Assembly (NCBI RefSeq): GCF_000321225.1
Contig: NW_004450276.1
Location: 563,947 to 627,946, forward strand
Reading direction: 5' to 3'
DNA length: 64,000 nucleotides
Origin: Odobenus rosmarus divergens
Taxonomy: Eukaryota > Chordata > Mammalia > Carnivora > Odobenidae
The notes under the pieces are model-generated. The model ran no database searches. It was given only the letters and a program-made list of their open reading frames with translations, and had not been told where the DNA came from. Positions within the stretch are counted from its first letter, which is position 1. The number at the start of each line of letters is the position of its first letter. Both the position numbers and the translations under genes were made by a program. Shown here piece after piece: positions 1 through 10,742 of this stretch.

Positions 1-144
1 TTTTTCAAGCCCAGCTAGTATCTTTATAATCATCATTCTGAACTCTAGTTCTAACACCTTACTAATGTCCGTATTTTTAGGTCCCTGGCAGTCAATACTG
101 CCTCTTGTTCTTTTTGTTGAGGTGATTTTTTTCCATCTTGTCAT
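1..144 (-). pseudogene. L1 ORF1 protein, N-terminal 48 codons (partial, runs off the window)
   Basis: Starting with ATG at 144 and reading left, 48 codons are open to the window edge. The peptide starts MTRWKKITSTKRTRG, a basic N-terminus that I recognise as carnivore L1 ORF1p. ORF1p is the trimeric RNA-binding chaperone of the L1 ribonucleoprotein. Only the region before the coiled coil is in view, so it cannot be judged whether the full ORF1 is intact. Typed as a pseudogene because most genomic L1 copies are dead; the visible part has no stop. Confidence 0.65.
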
Positions 145-299
145 TTTGTCCAGAGGAGAATAGATGAATGAGAGAACTAAATGCTAACAGGGTAACAATG
201 ACCCCAGAAAAATATACACTAAACAAATCAGAAGAGATCTGAAACCAGGGGAAAAGAAAGGGAAAGAATGAAAAAGAAAAAGAAAAAGAAAAAAAAGAA

Positions 300-712
300 T
301 ATGATCAAATATGATCAGGCCGGTGAGTAGATCAGTGCCACACATTAGATTTTGGGTGTATTTTGGTCTGTTAGAAGAAATTGCCTCCCGAAATTTTAAA
401 GAAAGAAAAACTTACACATGTACAAAAATAAGGGTAAATACAATAAATGGATGGAATATGACTGTAAAATGAAAATTATAAAGGATTTTATAAAAGGAAT
501 TGATAAGTTGGTTGAAAAGGAAAGAAGAGAAATTAAAAAAACAAAAGGAAGAGAATGTGATCAAGCAGGAGACTAGAACAAAGCCATACACGAGAGATTT
601 AGAGTATGTTTTGGTCAGTTAGAAGAAACTGTATCCCAAAATTTTAAAGAGAGAATAACTTATATATATACCAAAAATAAGGTTAACTACAATGAATTGA
701 ATATGACTCTTC
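300..712 (-). repeat. Monomer-like tandem duplication in the L1 5' UTR
   Basis: Two diverged copies, about 300-470 and 555-712, share blocks such as 'gttagaagaaa', 'aaattttaaag' and 'ggaatatgact'-like ends in the same order. Matching points at 361 and 609 give a period of 248 bp. This resembles the monomer-array organisation of some mammalian L1 promoters. Confidence 0.6.
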
Positions 713-879
713 CAGAAAGTGGTTGCTTTTCTGTTCAGAGAGTTGCTGCTATTCTTTTCTTGATCTCCTGTTGAGTTCATAGGTGTTCAGAATGGTTTGA
801 TACCTATCTAGCTGAATGCCTGGCACCAGATGAAATTTAGGTCTCCTCCTCCTCCACCATCTTGCTTCCCCCCCCCCCG

Positions 880-1099
880 AAACAGATTCTTAATTACAGA
901 GAACTGAGGGTTGTGGAGGGTAGGTGGGAAGGGGGATGGGTTAAATAGGCAACAGGTGTTAAGGAGGGCACTTGTTGTGATGACCACTGGGTGTTGTATG
1001 TAAGTGATGAAGAACTAAATTCCACACACCTGAAATTAATATTACACTGTATGTTAACTAACTGGAATTTAAACAAAACCTTGAAACTATAATACATAC
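880..1099 (+). mobile_element. L1 3' UTR end (5'-truncated copy or inverted partner of the element to the left)
   Basis: The stretch carries the carnivore L1 3' UTR signature: a G-rich 'ggagggtaggtgggaaggggg' segment near 915-937, then 'gggtgttgtatgtaagtgatga', then 'ctgaaattaatattacac' and 'taactaactggaattt' before a short A/T tail with 'cataca' repeats. It points in the opposite direction to the L1 5' end that stops at 878. It could be an independent truncated insertion or the 3' half of one 5'-inverted insertion. Confidence 0.75.
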
Positions 1100-1202
1100 A
1101 TACATACCTAAGTTTTACGGGGAAAGAAAGAATGAAGAAATTTTATGCTATATGCACTCCCCCTTTAAACACCAAAGAAAAAAAATAACAAGAAAAAAAC
1201 AA

Positions 1203-1214
1203 ACATATATATAC

Positions 1215-1250
<36 letters not shown>

Positions 1251-1251
1251 G
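1203..1251. repeat. (TA)n/(CATATA)n microsatellite
   Basis: Near-uninterrupted alternating TA with a few C interruptions, about 49 bp. Confidence 0.9.
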
Positions 1252-1420
1252 GCACTGAAGATCTAGACAAATAGCTAAACGAACACCAAATAGAGTAGAA
1301 ATATTGTGTAAGTCTATGTTAAAAGCAGGTAGTAGAAACTGAGATGCAGGTCCTGAAGAATAAAGGGAAATAAATGTATACCATTCAAGATGGAGAAAAT
1401 TTGTTCTTTCAACCCTCATC
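1252..1420. other. Unassigned stretch
   Basis: A/T-rich sequence between the TA microsatellite and the L1M fragment. It may be a diverged continuation of L1M. I see no gene or clear repeat. Confidence 0.4.
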
Positions 1421-2195
1421 AACTATCCAGTGCACATGCAGGACTATTTTGACTACTGGATAGGAGGAAGAAGAAGAAACAACTAATAGGTTTTGGCAAT
1501 ATTATCATTCACAATTGAAGGAGAGATCAAGAGTTTTCCAGACAAAACTCAATGGAGTTCATCACCACCAAAGCAGCCCTACAAGAAATGTTGAAGAGAA
1601 TTCTTAAGTGTAAGAAAAGGCCATAAATTGAAGAAACTATGAAAGGAAAATATTTCACAGGTAAATGCAAACATATAGTAAAGATAGTAGACTAATTACT
1701 TATAAAGCCAGTATGAAGGTGAAAACACAAAAGTAGCAAAACCAATTATATCTACAATAATTAGTCAAGGGACAAATTTTATTTTGCACAAAATAAAAAG
1801 ATGTAAAATATGATATCACCTACATAAAATGTGAGGGGATAAAAATTTACTGCTCTTAGAATGTGTTCAAACTTAAGCAACCATGAACTTAACATAGACT
1901 GCTATACACATAAGATGTTATGTATGAACCCAGTGAAACCACAAAATCAAAAGCCTGTAATAAATACATAAAAAAAAAGAAAAAGGAATGTAAACATAAC
2001 ACCGAAGATAGCCATCAAACCACAAGAGATGAGAGCAAAAGAACAGAGAAGAGCAACAAAAACATCTAGAAAACAATGACCAAAATAGTAGTAAGTACAT
2101 ACCTATTGATAATTACTTTAAATGTAAATGAACTAAATGCTCTAATCAAAAGACATAGGATGACTAAGTAGATTAAAAAACAATGGTCAGAGGAC
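1421..2195 (+). mobile_element. Ancient L1M fragment, region leading into the start of ORF2
   Basis: Motifs of the L1M segment before and at the ORF2 start are present: 'ccctacaagaaatgttgaa' near 1578, 'catcaaaccacaagagatga' near 2015, and 'aataattactttaaatgtaaatg' running into 'caatcaaaagacatagg' at 2109-2160, which is the N-terminal ORF2 region. The frame is broken throughout. It stops just after the ORF2 start and is followed directly by ORF2 3' sequence, so several kilobases of ORF2 are missing or a second fragment abuts it. Confidence 0.7.
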
Positions 2196-2829
2196 CTGAA
2201 TCAACCCGAATTTTCCCAAAGAAGACATACAGATGACCATCAGACACATGGTAAGATGTTTAATATCACTAACCACCAGGGAAGTACAAATCAAAACCAC
2301 AATGAAATACCAAATGAGACATCACCTCAGTAAGAATGGCTAGAATCAAAAACAGAAGAAATAACAAGTGTTGGTGAGGACGTGGAGAAAATGGAACCTT
2401 CATATGCTATTAGTAGGAATGTAAATTGATGCAACCACTGTGGGAAAACTTCACCTTTAAGGAATGAAGTTTCCTTATAAAGTTAAAAATAAAAATACCA
2501 TACAATCCAATAATTCCACCACCGGTATTTACCCCCCAAAAACCAAAACATTAATTCAAAAAGATACATGCACTCCTATGTTTATTGCAGCTTTATTTAC
2601 AATAGACAACATATGGAAGCAACCCAGGTGTTCATTGATAGATGAATGGATAAGGAAAATGTAATGTGTATGTGTACACACACACACACACACACACACA
2701 AATGGAATATTACTCAGACATAGAAAATGAGATCTTGCCATTTGTAGCAGCATGGATGGACCTAGAGAATATTATGCTAAAGGATATAAGTGGGACAAAG
2801 GCAAATACTGTGTGATTTCACTCTTAACC
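2196..2829 (+). mobile_element. L1M fragment, ORF2 C-terminal end and 3' UTR
   Basis: The order of L1 3' landmarks is intact: 'aagacatacagatgaccatc', 'cagggaagtacaaatcaaaac', 'gtgttggtgaggacgtggag', 'gaatggataaggaaaatg', and 'atggatggacctagag' near 2750. A CA microsatellite has grown inside the 3' UTR (2676-2701). The fragment ends without a clear poly-A tail. Confidence 0.75.
2676..2701. repeat. (CA)n microsatellite
   Basis: About 13 CA units inside the L1M 3' UTR. Confidence 0.9.
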
Positions 2830-3265
2830 GAGTGAAGCAATGGACTGTTGAGAGCACGGCGAGACGTCGTTTTAGAAACAATACCCTAAGAAGGGCACCA
2901 GGATGTGGTATATGCTCAAAATCAATGATTATTGCACGATTCTATGTCCCAATAGGTAGAAAATACGGGTTGAGGAACAATGGAGTGTAAGGAGTAGTCT
3001 GGCTTATCATCACTTCCAGCGACTCATTGAGAATATGGACTTTGTCCACACAATTCTGGCCTCTACAGATATAGAAGACCTGGTTCTCAAAGGAAGGCCC
3101 AGCTTCTCATACAAGTGACATCAAGTGTATCACTGAGCTTTAACTTATAGCAGCTACCTAAGTACTTTGGGCTTCTCATGCCAAGGAATGAACTGGCAAG
3201 AAGAGAAGTCAAAATCTTGGCAGCAGTAACTCACTGAGATCATCAGAAGATTCTTGATAAAATAA
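2830..3265 (+). mobile_element. Probable ERVL-type endogenous retrovirus relic (internal, 3' part)
   Basis: The segment around 3160-3235 reads like the mammalian ERVL/MaLR internal region downstream of pol ('tttgggcttctcatgcc' followed by a segment rich in 'ggcaagaa' and a 'gcagtaactca' end). No LTR, intact gene or conserved catalytic motif is visible, and stops are frequent. It is an old, non-functional copy. The call rests on remembered resemblance and is moderate. Confidence 0.45.
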
Positions 3266-4020
3266 AACAAAGGAAAGGGCCTAAATATATCAGTAACAAC
3301 AGTAATATAAATAGAGTAAATTTATCTGCTGAAAGAGAGATTCTCAGGATAGATTTAAGAGCAAAAAAAGATATCGGCTGTTCTGAAGAGATACACCTAA
3401 ATCGAAACTACAGCCACAAGTTCAAATAAATAAATACTGGTAAGACAGGGAAATCACTTCAATGGTTCAAATCTTCTGAAAAGATATCCAACAGAAAAAT
3501 AACAAAATGCCAAATGAATTCTGACAAAGATATTGAATGTTGTGTTGTAGCATTCTCAAAAATCTAAGAAAAAAATATCCCGAGGATTAAAACAAAACAA
3601 ACCACAAGATCATCAAACCAGATTGATAAAAGATCTTGGAAAACAGTAATACTCAGAGTGAATGCCAGGATAAAATTTTAAAAATTCAGAGATTAGTATG
3701 CAATGGGACAGAAGATGTGGCATTGAGCCCTTGCAAGGAAGGTACGTGAACTTGATACCTCTGCATAAAGCTGGGAACTTCAAATGAAAGAAATTCACCT
3801 CCTATAAAGAAGCTGGACTGGGGGGTGAGGTGGGGGGTGGAGTCTTCATGAGGGAAACAAGAACCTCTCTCTCTGACATAGTTCCAAAAGACAAGGAAGT
3901 TTCTTCTGAGAAGCTATAACCACTGGCTGTTCTCACACGTATCTAGTTTCATATTTATACTTCCTATAAGGCCCAGGACACCTCAGAATAACTAAAGTAG
4001 TCCTCAATATTTGAAAATCA
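3266..4020. other. Unassigned, A-rich stretch
   Basis: No gene seen. Mostly A-rich sequence with a G-rich tract at about 3818-3843. It could be a very diverged L1 or ERV continuation, but I cannot support an assignment. Confidence 0.4.
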
Positions 4021-5820
4021 ATGTGATTCACTGTATTAACAGACTAAAGAAAAAATGTAGGAAATGATCTTAAATCAGGAAAAACATTTGACAAAATTTG
4101 CATTATTTCAAGAAAAAGCTCTCAGAAACCTAGGAATAGAAATTATGTAACCTGATGAGAAACATTATTAAAAAAAAATGACAGCTAATCTCAACCTTAA
4201 TGGTGAAAGAATGAAGGCTTTTCCATAATATAACAAGCCAAGGATGTTCTTATTCTTAACTACTATTCAAGATTGTACTGGAATTTTAGATAGTGCACCT
4301 GCATCCAAAAGGAATAAATAAAAAGTCTTTATTCACAGATGATATGACTTTCTATGTAGAAAATCTGTAATAATCTACAAAAAGCTTCTAAAACAATAAG
4401 TGATTCATCAGTTCTCAGGACAAAAGGTCAATATGGAAACAGCTTATTGTAATTCTGTATATTGGCAATGAAAAATTGGCATTTGAAAAAAATTTTAAAG
4501 TACCATTTAAATGTCACCCAGAAAAAAAAATCTTAGGTACAAACATAACAAAATATGTGTGAAGGATGTATATTAAAAACTATAAAAATCCATTAAATAA
4601 ATCAGAGACCCTAATAAATTAAAAGATTTAGCATGTTCATGAAATAGACAACTCAATATTAAGAAATTAAGACTCCCCAAATTTATCTATATATTCAGTG
4701 CAATCTCAGCAAAAAGACCAGCAGATTTTTTTGTAGATAAAGAGATTCCAAAATTTCTACGAAGTGGAAAAGTAACTAAAATAGCCAAAATGATTTGGAA
4801 ATTTAAGGATAAAGTTGGAGGACTCATGCTACCTCATTTCAATACTTACTGTAAAATTACAGTATACAAGACATGGTGAACTTGGCAAATGGACACATAG
4901 ATCAGTAGAACAAAATAGAGTCCAGAAATAGACCCACACAAATATAGTCAACTGATTTTTGACAAAGTTATCAAAAACAATTAAATGAAGGTAGTCTTTT
5001 CAATAAGTGATACTAAAAACAATGGATTTTCATATGAAAAAGAAAAAAAAATCAACCTCCATCATATCTTATACAACAATTAACTCAAAACTGACCAAAT
5101 GTAAAACATAGAAGTATAATCATTCCAGAAGAAAAATTCATTGAAAATCTTGTCAACTTGGGTTTGGCAAAAAATTTTTAGATATAACACCTGAATAACC
5201 ATTTGTAAAAGAAAAATGTAGTAATTTATCAAAGGTCATCATGCCTATTACAAGGAACTCCATTTCTTGGTATAAAACCTAGAGAAACTCACCTGTGTAC
5301 CAGAAGACATATAAATATTCATTGCGGCATTAATTTATATTTGTAAAAATTTGGCAAGTACCTAAACCTCCATCAACATAAAAATGGATAAATTAATGAT
5401 TAAATTTACATAACTGTATGAGGCAGTACATTAAAATGAAAAGAAGACAGCAGCAGCTATCATAGACAAGTGTCAAAAACAACATGGGTCAATGGAAAAA
5501 ATAAGGTTCAGAAATATATATGTAATATGATTCCATAATATCTAAAGTCAGAAAATGCAAAATAACATGTATGTGAACTCATGTATACATAGAGAAATGT
5601 ATAAGAAAGATGGACACAAAAATCAGAATAGTGTTTACATTTAGGCTTCAAGGGGAATGGAACAGTGGTAGAACACACAAGAAATTTCAACTATAGCTGT
5701 AAAATTTAGTTGTGGCATCCGTAGCAAACTATTACAATTTACTAAAACTTTGTGATTGATATAGGGGTATACATTTTAAGTATTTTATTCTTTTTTTCTT
5801 GTGTTTTGTTTTGTGATAAA
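4021..5820 (+). mobile_element. Ancient L1M fragment, ORF2 reverse transcriptase to 3' end
   Basis: Landmarks in order are a degenerate reverse-transcriptase block, the catalytic F-T-D-D motif at 4332-4343 ('ttcacagatgat'), 'ccaaaatgatttggaaattt', the 'cacatagatcagtagaac' block near 4895, and 3' UTR-like sequence to about 5820. Many frameshifts and stops show long neutral decay. In this copy the second motif residue is T where young L1s have A. Confidence 0.7.
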
Positions 5821-5829
5821 AAAAAATTT

Positions 5830-6335
5830 CTGACTGGAAGGAACCCTTGAGTAATAAAATGGAAAGAGGTCAAGAGCTACAAACAAAATTAGAGAGGAGA
5901 CAAACATTTAGACATACATTGATGAAATTTTTGAAATCAAGGATAAAGAATATTGGAACCATCCAGGCATAAAAAGTCTACTAACTAAGGAAAGAAAAAT
6001 ATCTTAGGGGACTACAAACAGCTCTGCAACACTAAATGGCAAAAGTCACAGGGCAAAGTCTACAGAGTTTTGAAGAGAGACTGAGTACAAGAATTTCATG
6101 CTCACATCAGCTGATGATTATGTGTAAGGTAACAAGGATATTCTTAGTCATTGAAGAACTCAAATTATACATGAATTCTTCCCGAAGTATTTACTAAAAT
6201 ACATTTCAGCTGACCAAGAAATCAATCCAGATAAGAAAACCTGTAAGTCATGGTATAAAAGAACTGAAGATGAACAATGTATGTAGTCTGTAAAACATAG
6301 TTAAGCCTAACTAATTATGGACAAGACTTAATACA
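5830..6335 (+). mobile_element. Ancient L1M/HAL1-like fragment, end of ORF1 region
   Basis: The 'tctacagagttttgaag' block followed by 'aagaatttcatgc', 'attgaagaactcaaa', 'tttcagctgaccaag' and 'catggtataaaagaact' matches the order of the mammalian L1/HAL1 segment at the end of ORF1. Coding potential is gone. Assignment to L1M or HAL1 is uncertain. Confidence 0.5.
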
Positions 6336-7138
6336 TTATCAGTAGTAACATTTGACAAATGGATCCATATTCCAAAAATGCAATAATCTTATAGGATCTA
6401 AACTCACAGTTTGAATCAACAAAAAGTATAAAAATGGGAAGAGAGAGATAATGCAATTTGGAGTTTCTTATATAGCAGGGAGAAAAGAGAAACTTTCATT
6501 TTCATCTGTTGTAGTTTATTTTTCTTAAATTTTTAATTCTCAGTAAATAGAATGACTTCAAATATAACCAAAACTTCTGGTTTCAACTCTAACATGTAAA
6601 CATTTTAGAAATCATTAATCCCATTCTTACAAGAAAAAGTCGGACAAACTCAAAGCTAATGCCTGTTCCTGTACCTATCAGAGAACTGAGTTTGTAAGTC
6701 AAACTGATGCCTTAGAATTTGGAAAGACAGGTGAATCCCGAGTTGTAGCCCAGACATGCCTAACTGGAGCAGAAGCCAATGGAGTTAAAAGTGGTAGGAA
6801 CACTAAAATGGTCATTTGGAAGAATTCCTGAAGGCCGAGCGTTGACTAGCCCAAGTGTGAGAAACTCCTAGGGCTACAGTCCTAGAGAAACCTCCACATT
6901 TCCTGGGCTTTTCCTTGAGGAACCCAACCAGACAGGGAAGATTGGAAAAAGAGCCATTTGTGGCTCTGGCAGGGGAAAGGGAAGAGTAAAGCTTATGAAA
7001 TATGCCCTGAATTTTCTCAAAAAGAATGACCTACTCTCCAGGGGGAAAGAATTTACCATAGCCTTGTTCAAGCCATCGGGGAGGGCACTGATCTCATTCC
7101 AGCCTCCTCTCATGTAAGGGAAACAGCAGTAATCTATG

Positions 7139-7505
7139 TGTTATGGGCTGAACTGTGTCCCCTTAAAATTTCTGTGAAGTCCTAACCCCTAGTACCTCAG
7201 AATATGACTGATTTTGGAGGTAGGGTCTTTGAAGAAGTAATTAAGTTCAAATGAGCTCATTAGAGTGGGCCCTAATTCAACAAGATTGGTTTTCCTATAA
7301 GAGGAGATTAGGACAAGACACACCGAGGGAAGAACTTAGGGAGAAGACAGCTAACTACAAGTCAAGGAGAGAGGCTTCACAAGAAACCAAGCCTGTAGAC
7401 ATCTTGATCGATTTCTAGCCCTCAGAATTGTGAGAAAGTAAATTTCTGTTGCTTAACGCCCTAGTCTGTAGCACTTTGTTATGGCAGCCTTAGCAAACTA
7501 ATACA
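7139..7505 (+). mobile_element. MLT1-type (ERVL-MaLR) solo LTR
   Basis: The LTR begins 'tgttatgggctgaactgtgtc' and ends 'agcaaactaataca', the conserved TG...CA termini of MLT1. Between them are the typical 'tcctaacccctagtacctcag', 'gtagggtctttg', 'gtgggccctaattca' and 'ttgttatggcagcc' blocks. No internal region is attached, so it is a solo LTR left by recombination. The flanking 5-mers (ctatg / ctacc) are only a weak target-site match. It sits inside the fossil L1M 5' UTR. Confidence 0.85.
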
Positions 7506-9294
7506 CTACCCAAACAATACTTCCTTGTGGAAATCATAGGTCAGAGACATTGGCCAACTCAAAGATTGAGATTTAAGTGGAAGTTCATAGAATCCCCTCC
7601 TTCTAGTTTATCCCCACAGCCACAAGGACACAATTTAATAATAGTAGATTACAGCCACACGAGTTTTAAGAGAGTCTCTCTGAGGAAGAATACTTAGGGA
7701 TCCCCAAAGTTAAAAAGGGGAAAAAAGGACACTAGAGGAATTTGAAATATCTAGTACATACCCCTAAAGAGAGCATGAGACAAAACCAACCTCCTAAGTA
7801 GAGGGACATAAACCTCACACTAGAAATCTATTTACCTCAATTCCTATTACACAATTCAGGTCCAGCTTTCCATCAAAAATTAAAAACATGCGAAAAGGCA
7901 AGAAAAAACACAAAAGGAAGAGAAGAGGCAAACATCAGAATCAGACTCAGGTATGACACAAATTGTGGAATTACCAGGCAGCAAATTGAAAATGGCTATG
8001 ATTTATATGTTAAGGGCTCTAATAGAAAAAGTAGGCAATAGGCAAAAACAGATAATATAAGCAAAGACATGGAAGTTCTGAGAAAAGAATCAAAAGGAAA
8101 TACTAGAAATTAAATACATTGTAGCTGAAATGAAGAATGCTTTTTATAGGGTTTCTGGCAGACCCAACAGGCTAAGGAAAGAATTTGTGAGCTTGAGGAT
8201 AGGTCAATAGAAACTTTGAGAACTGAAATGCAGATGAAATAAGAATGAAAGAATAGAATACTATATCCAGAAACAATGGGACAAATGCAAAAGATGTAAC
8301 ATGTGCATAATTAGAATACTAGAAGAAAGAGAAAGGAGCCAAATAATTTTTGAAGTAATAATAGCTGAGAATTTTCAAAAAGTAATGATGGACATCAAAC
8401 CATAGATCCAAATATAGTTTACAAAAACCTATACGTAGACATATTATATCGTAACTGCAGGAAACCAAAGATAAAAATAAAGCTTGAAATAAGCCTTTGC
8501 CTGTAGAGAACAATACATTTTGCCTATAGAGGAAAAGGGTAAGATTTACAGAAGTTCTTTTATCAGAAACCATGCAAGCAAGAAGAAAGTGGAGGGAAAT
8601 ATTAAATGTATTGAAAGAAAAAAAGAAATGCTCAACTAGAATTTTATCAAAATTCTATTTCAAAAGTGAAGGAAAAGTAGTCTTTCTCAATCAGAAACAG
8701 AAGTCATCTCCAGCAGGCCCACCCAGCAAGAAATGGGAAGAGATTTTCTTCATGTAGGAGGAAAATTATATATATATATCAAAATTTGGATATATCTAAA
8801 AAAGGAAGAGCATCAGAGAAGGAATAAAAGTAAAATAAAACCTTGTACTTTTCTTATTACTAACTAAAATAAAATGTAACTGTTTAAAGTACTAATAGTA
8901 ATTATGGATTGGGTTATTATAGCATATTAGTAAAAGAAATGAATGACAGAATTGTCACAAGAGGCAGGAGAGAGGAATTAGTAATGCTCTATTAGAAGGC
9001 ACCTGCACTGCACTTGAAACAACAGTGTCATTGAAAGTGATCTTACATTAATTAAATTTAAATATTTTAAACTCTAGAGAAACCATTAAAAGTATATATT
9101 CTTAAAAGTGTGACTGATATGCTCAAAAAGGGGATAAGATCATTTAAAATGCCCATATGAAACCAGAGAAAGCAGAAAAGAAGCCTTTGGCAATAAATAC
9201 AAAACAATTACAAACATAATCGCTATTAACTCAAATATATCAGTAATCATTTAAACATGAATGGAGTAAAGATGCTAAATAAAAGATGGAAGCA

Positions 9295-9995
9295 GATAAA
9301 GGGGAACACTCTTATAGTGTTGGTGGGAATGCAAATTGGTGCAGCCACTCTTGAAAACAGTATGGAGATTTCTCAAAAAGTTAAAACTAGAACTATCCTA
9401 TGATCCAGAAATTGCACTCCTAGGAATTTACTCAAAGGATACAAAACTACTAATTTGAAGGGATACATGCACACCCATGTTTATAGCATGGGGTATAGCA
9501 ATATCCAAATTATGGAAGGAGGCCAAATGTTCAATGACTGATGAATGAATAAAGAAGTTGTGGGGTGTGTGTGCGGGTGTTTATGTATATATAGGAATCT
9601 TATTCAGCGATCAACAAGAATGAAATCTTGCCATTTGCAATGACATGGATGGAACTAGTGAGTATTATGCTAAGTGAAATATCAGTCAGAGAAAGACAAA
9701 TACATGATTTCCCTCGTATGTGGAATTTAAGAAAGAAACCAATGAACATGGGGGGTGGGAAAGAGAGAGACAAAACAAGAAACAGATTCTCAACTATAGA
9801 AAACAAACTGATGGTTACCAGAGGGGAGGTGGAGGTGGAGGAGAAATGAGTGAAATAGGTAATAGGGATTAAGGGGGACACTTGTCGTGGTGAGCACCAG
9901 AGGTTGTATCTAAGTTTTAAACCTTTCAGTTCTACACCTGAAACTAACATCACACTGTAGGTTGACTAACTGGAATTTAAAGAAAACTTGAAGAA
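9295..9995 (+). mobile_element. Carnivore L1 3' end (5'-truncated), inserted in the fossil L1M
   Basis: Begins at 'ggggaacactcttatagtg', continues through 'catggatggaactagtgag' (about 9643) and the G-rich 3' UTR segment (about 9748-9845), then 'cctgaaactaacatcacac' and an A-tail at about 9991. The host L1M is collinear on both sides. The flanks share an imperfect 'aagatgga' that may be a decayed target-site duplication. Confidence 0.8.
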
Positions 9996-10095
9996 AAAAA
10001 AAATCCAAGATGGAGATTGTGAAAGTAGTTTAAAAAAAGAAAAGACAAAGCTCTCTTATTTGTAAAAAACCCACTTTAAATATGGACAGGTTAAG

Positions 10096-10280
10096 GGGTG
10101 CGTGGGTGGCTCAGTCGCTGGGCGTCTGCCTTCGGCTTGGGTCATGATCCCAGGGTCCTGGGATTGAACCCCACATTGGGCTCCCTACTCCACAGGAAGC
10201 CTGCTTCTCCCTCTCCCACTCCCCCTGCTTGTGTTCCTGCTCTGTCTCTGTCAAATAAATAAATAAATCTTTAAAAAAAT
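10096..10280 (+). mobile_element. SINEC (tRNA-derived Can-SINE) with perfect 16-bp target-site duplication
   Basis: tRNA-derived head with A-box-like 'tggctcagtcgctggg' and B-box-like 'gggattgaacccc', then a CT-rich middle and an (AAATAA)n tail. It is flanked by the perfect duplication 'atatggacaggttaag' (10080-10095 and 10281-10296). The perfect duplication suggests a comparatively recent insertion. The host is the fossil L1M ORF2. Confidence 0.95.
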
Positions 10281-10610
10281 ATATGGACAGGTTAAGAGCA
10301 AAAGGAGAGCTACACCATGCTAACAGTAAAAAAGGTTGAAGTAGCTATATTAATTTCATACAAAGTAGATGTAGCAGTCCTAACCATGTATGCACGTAAC
10401 AATAGAGGAACAACAACAGTGAAACAAAAACTAATAGAACTGAAAGAAAAAAATAGACATATTCACTATTATAGAGACTTCAACACCTCCTGTCAGTACT
10501 TAATAGATCAAACAAGGAAAAACCAATGAGGATATAGTTAAGCTAAACAACACTATCAATCAACTTGAATTAACTGACAATTTCAGAATACTCCTTTCAA
10601 AAAAAATGAT

Positions 10611-10698
10611 CACTTTCACAGTGATCACTTCACAGTATATCAAATCATTATGTTGTACCCCTGAAACTAATATGTTATGTCAGTTATATCTCAAAAAA
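10611..10698 (+). mobile_element. Short L1 3' tail inserted in the fossil L1M
   Basis: 'atcaaatcattatgttgtac', 'cctgaaactaatatgttatg' and 'cagttatatctc' followed by an A-run form the terminal part of a carnivore-type L1 3' UTR. L1M endonuclease-domain sequence resumes after the adjacent CA repeat. Confidence 0.6.
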
Positions 10699-10707
10699 AA
10701 GGGGGGT

Positions 10708-10713
<6 letters not shown>

Positions 10714-10742
<29 letters not shown>
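10714..10742. repeat. (AC)n microsatellite
   Basis: About 14 AC units directly after an L1 A-tail, a common birthplace for such repeats. Confidence 0.9.

Larger units (their letters stand above)
1..878 (-). mobile_element. Carnivore L1, intact 5' end (5' UTR plus start of ORF1), continuing off the left edge
   Basis: Read on the minus strand, the element begins at a C/G run (868-878). It continues through the 'aagatggtggagg' motif typical of carnivore L1 starts, then a long 5' UTR, and reaches an ORF1 start codon at 144. The 5' UTR is L1's internal promoter region. It contains a diverged tandem duplication (about 300-470 and 555-712, period 248 bp). Because the 5' end is present, the copy was probably inserted near full length, with its body to the left of the window. 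The family assignment is from remembered L1 consensus features; the start and ORF1 are seen directly. Confidence 0.8.

Noticed and set aside
300..712. Possible array-like spaced repeats
   Set aside because: Only two diverged units; a feature of the L1 5' UTR, not a CRISPR-like array.
9600..9953. 117-codon minus frame
   Set aside because: Antisense of an L1 3' end; the same kind of shadow frame appears at other L1 3' ends (for example 894-1097 and 49591-49797).
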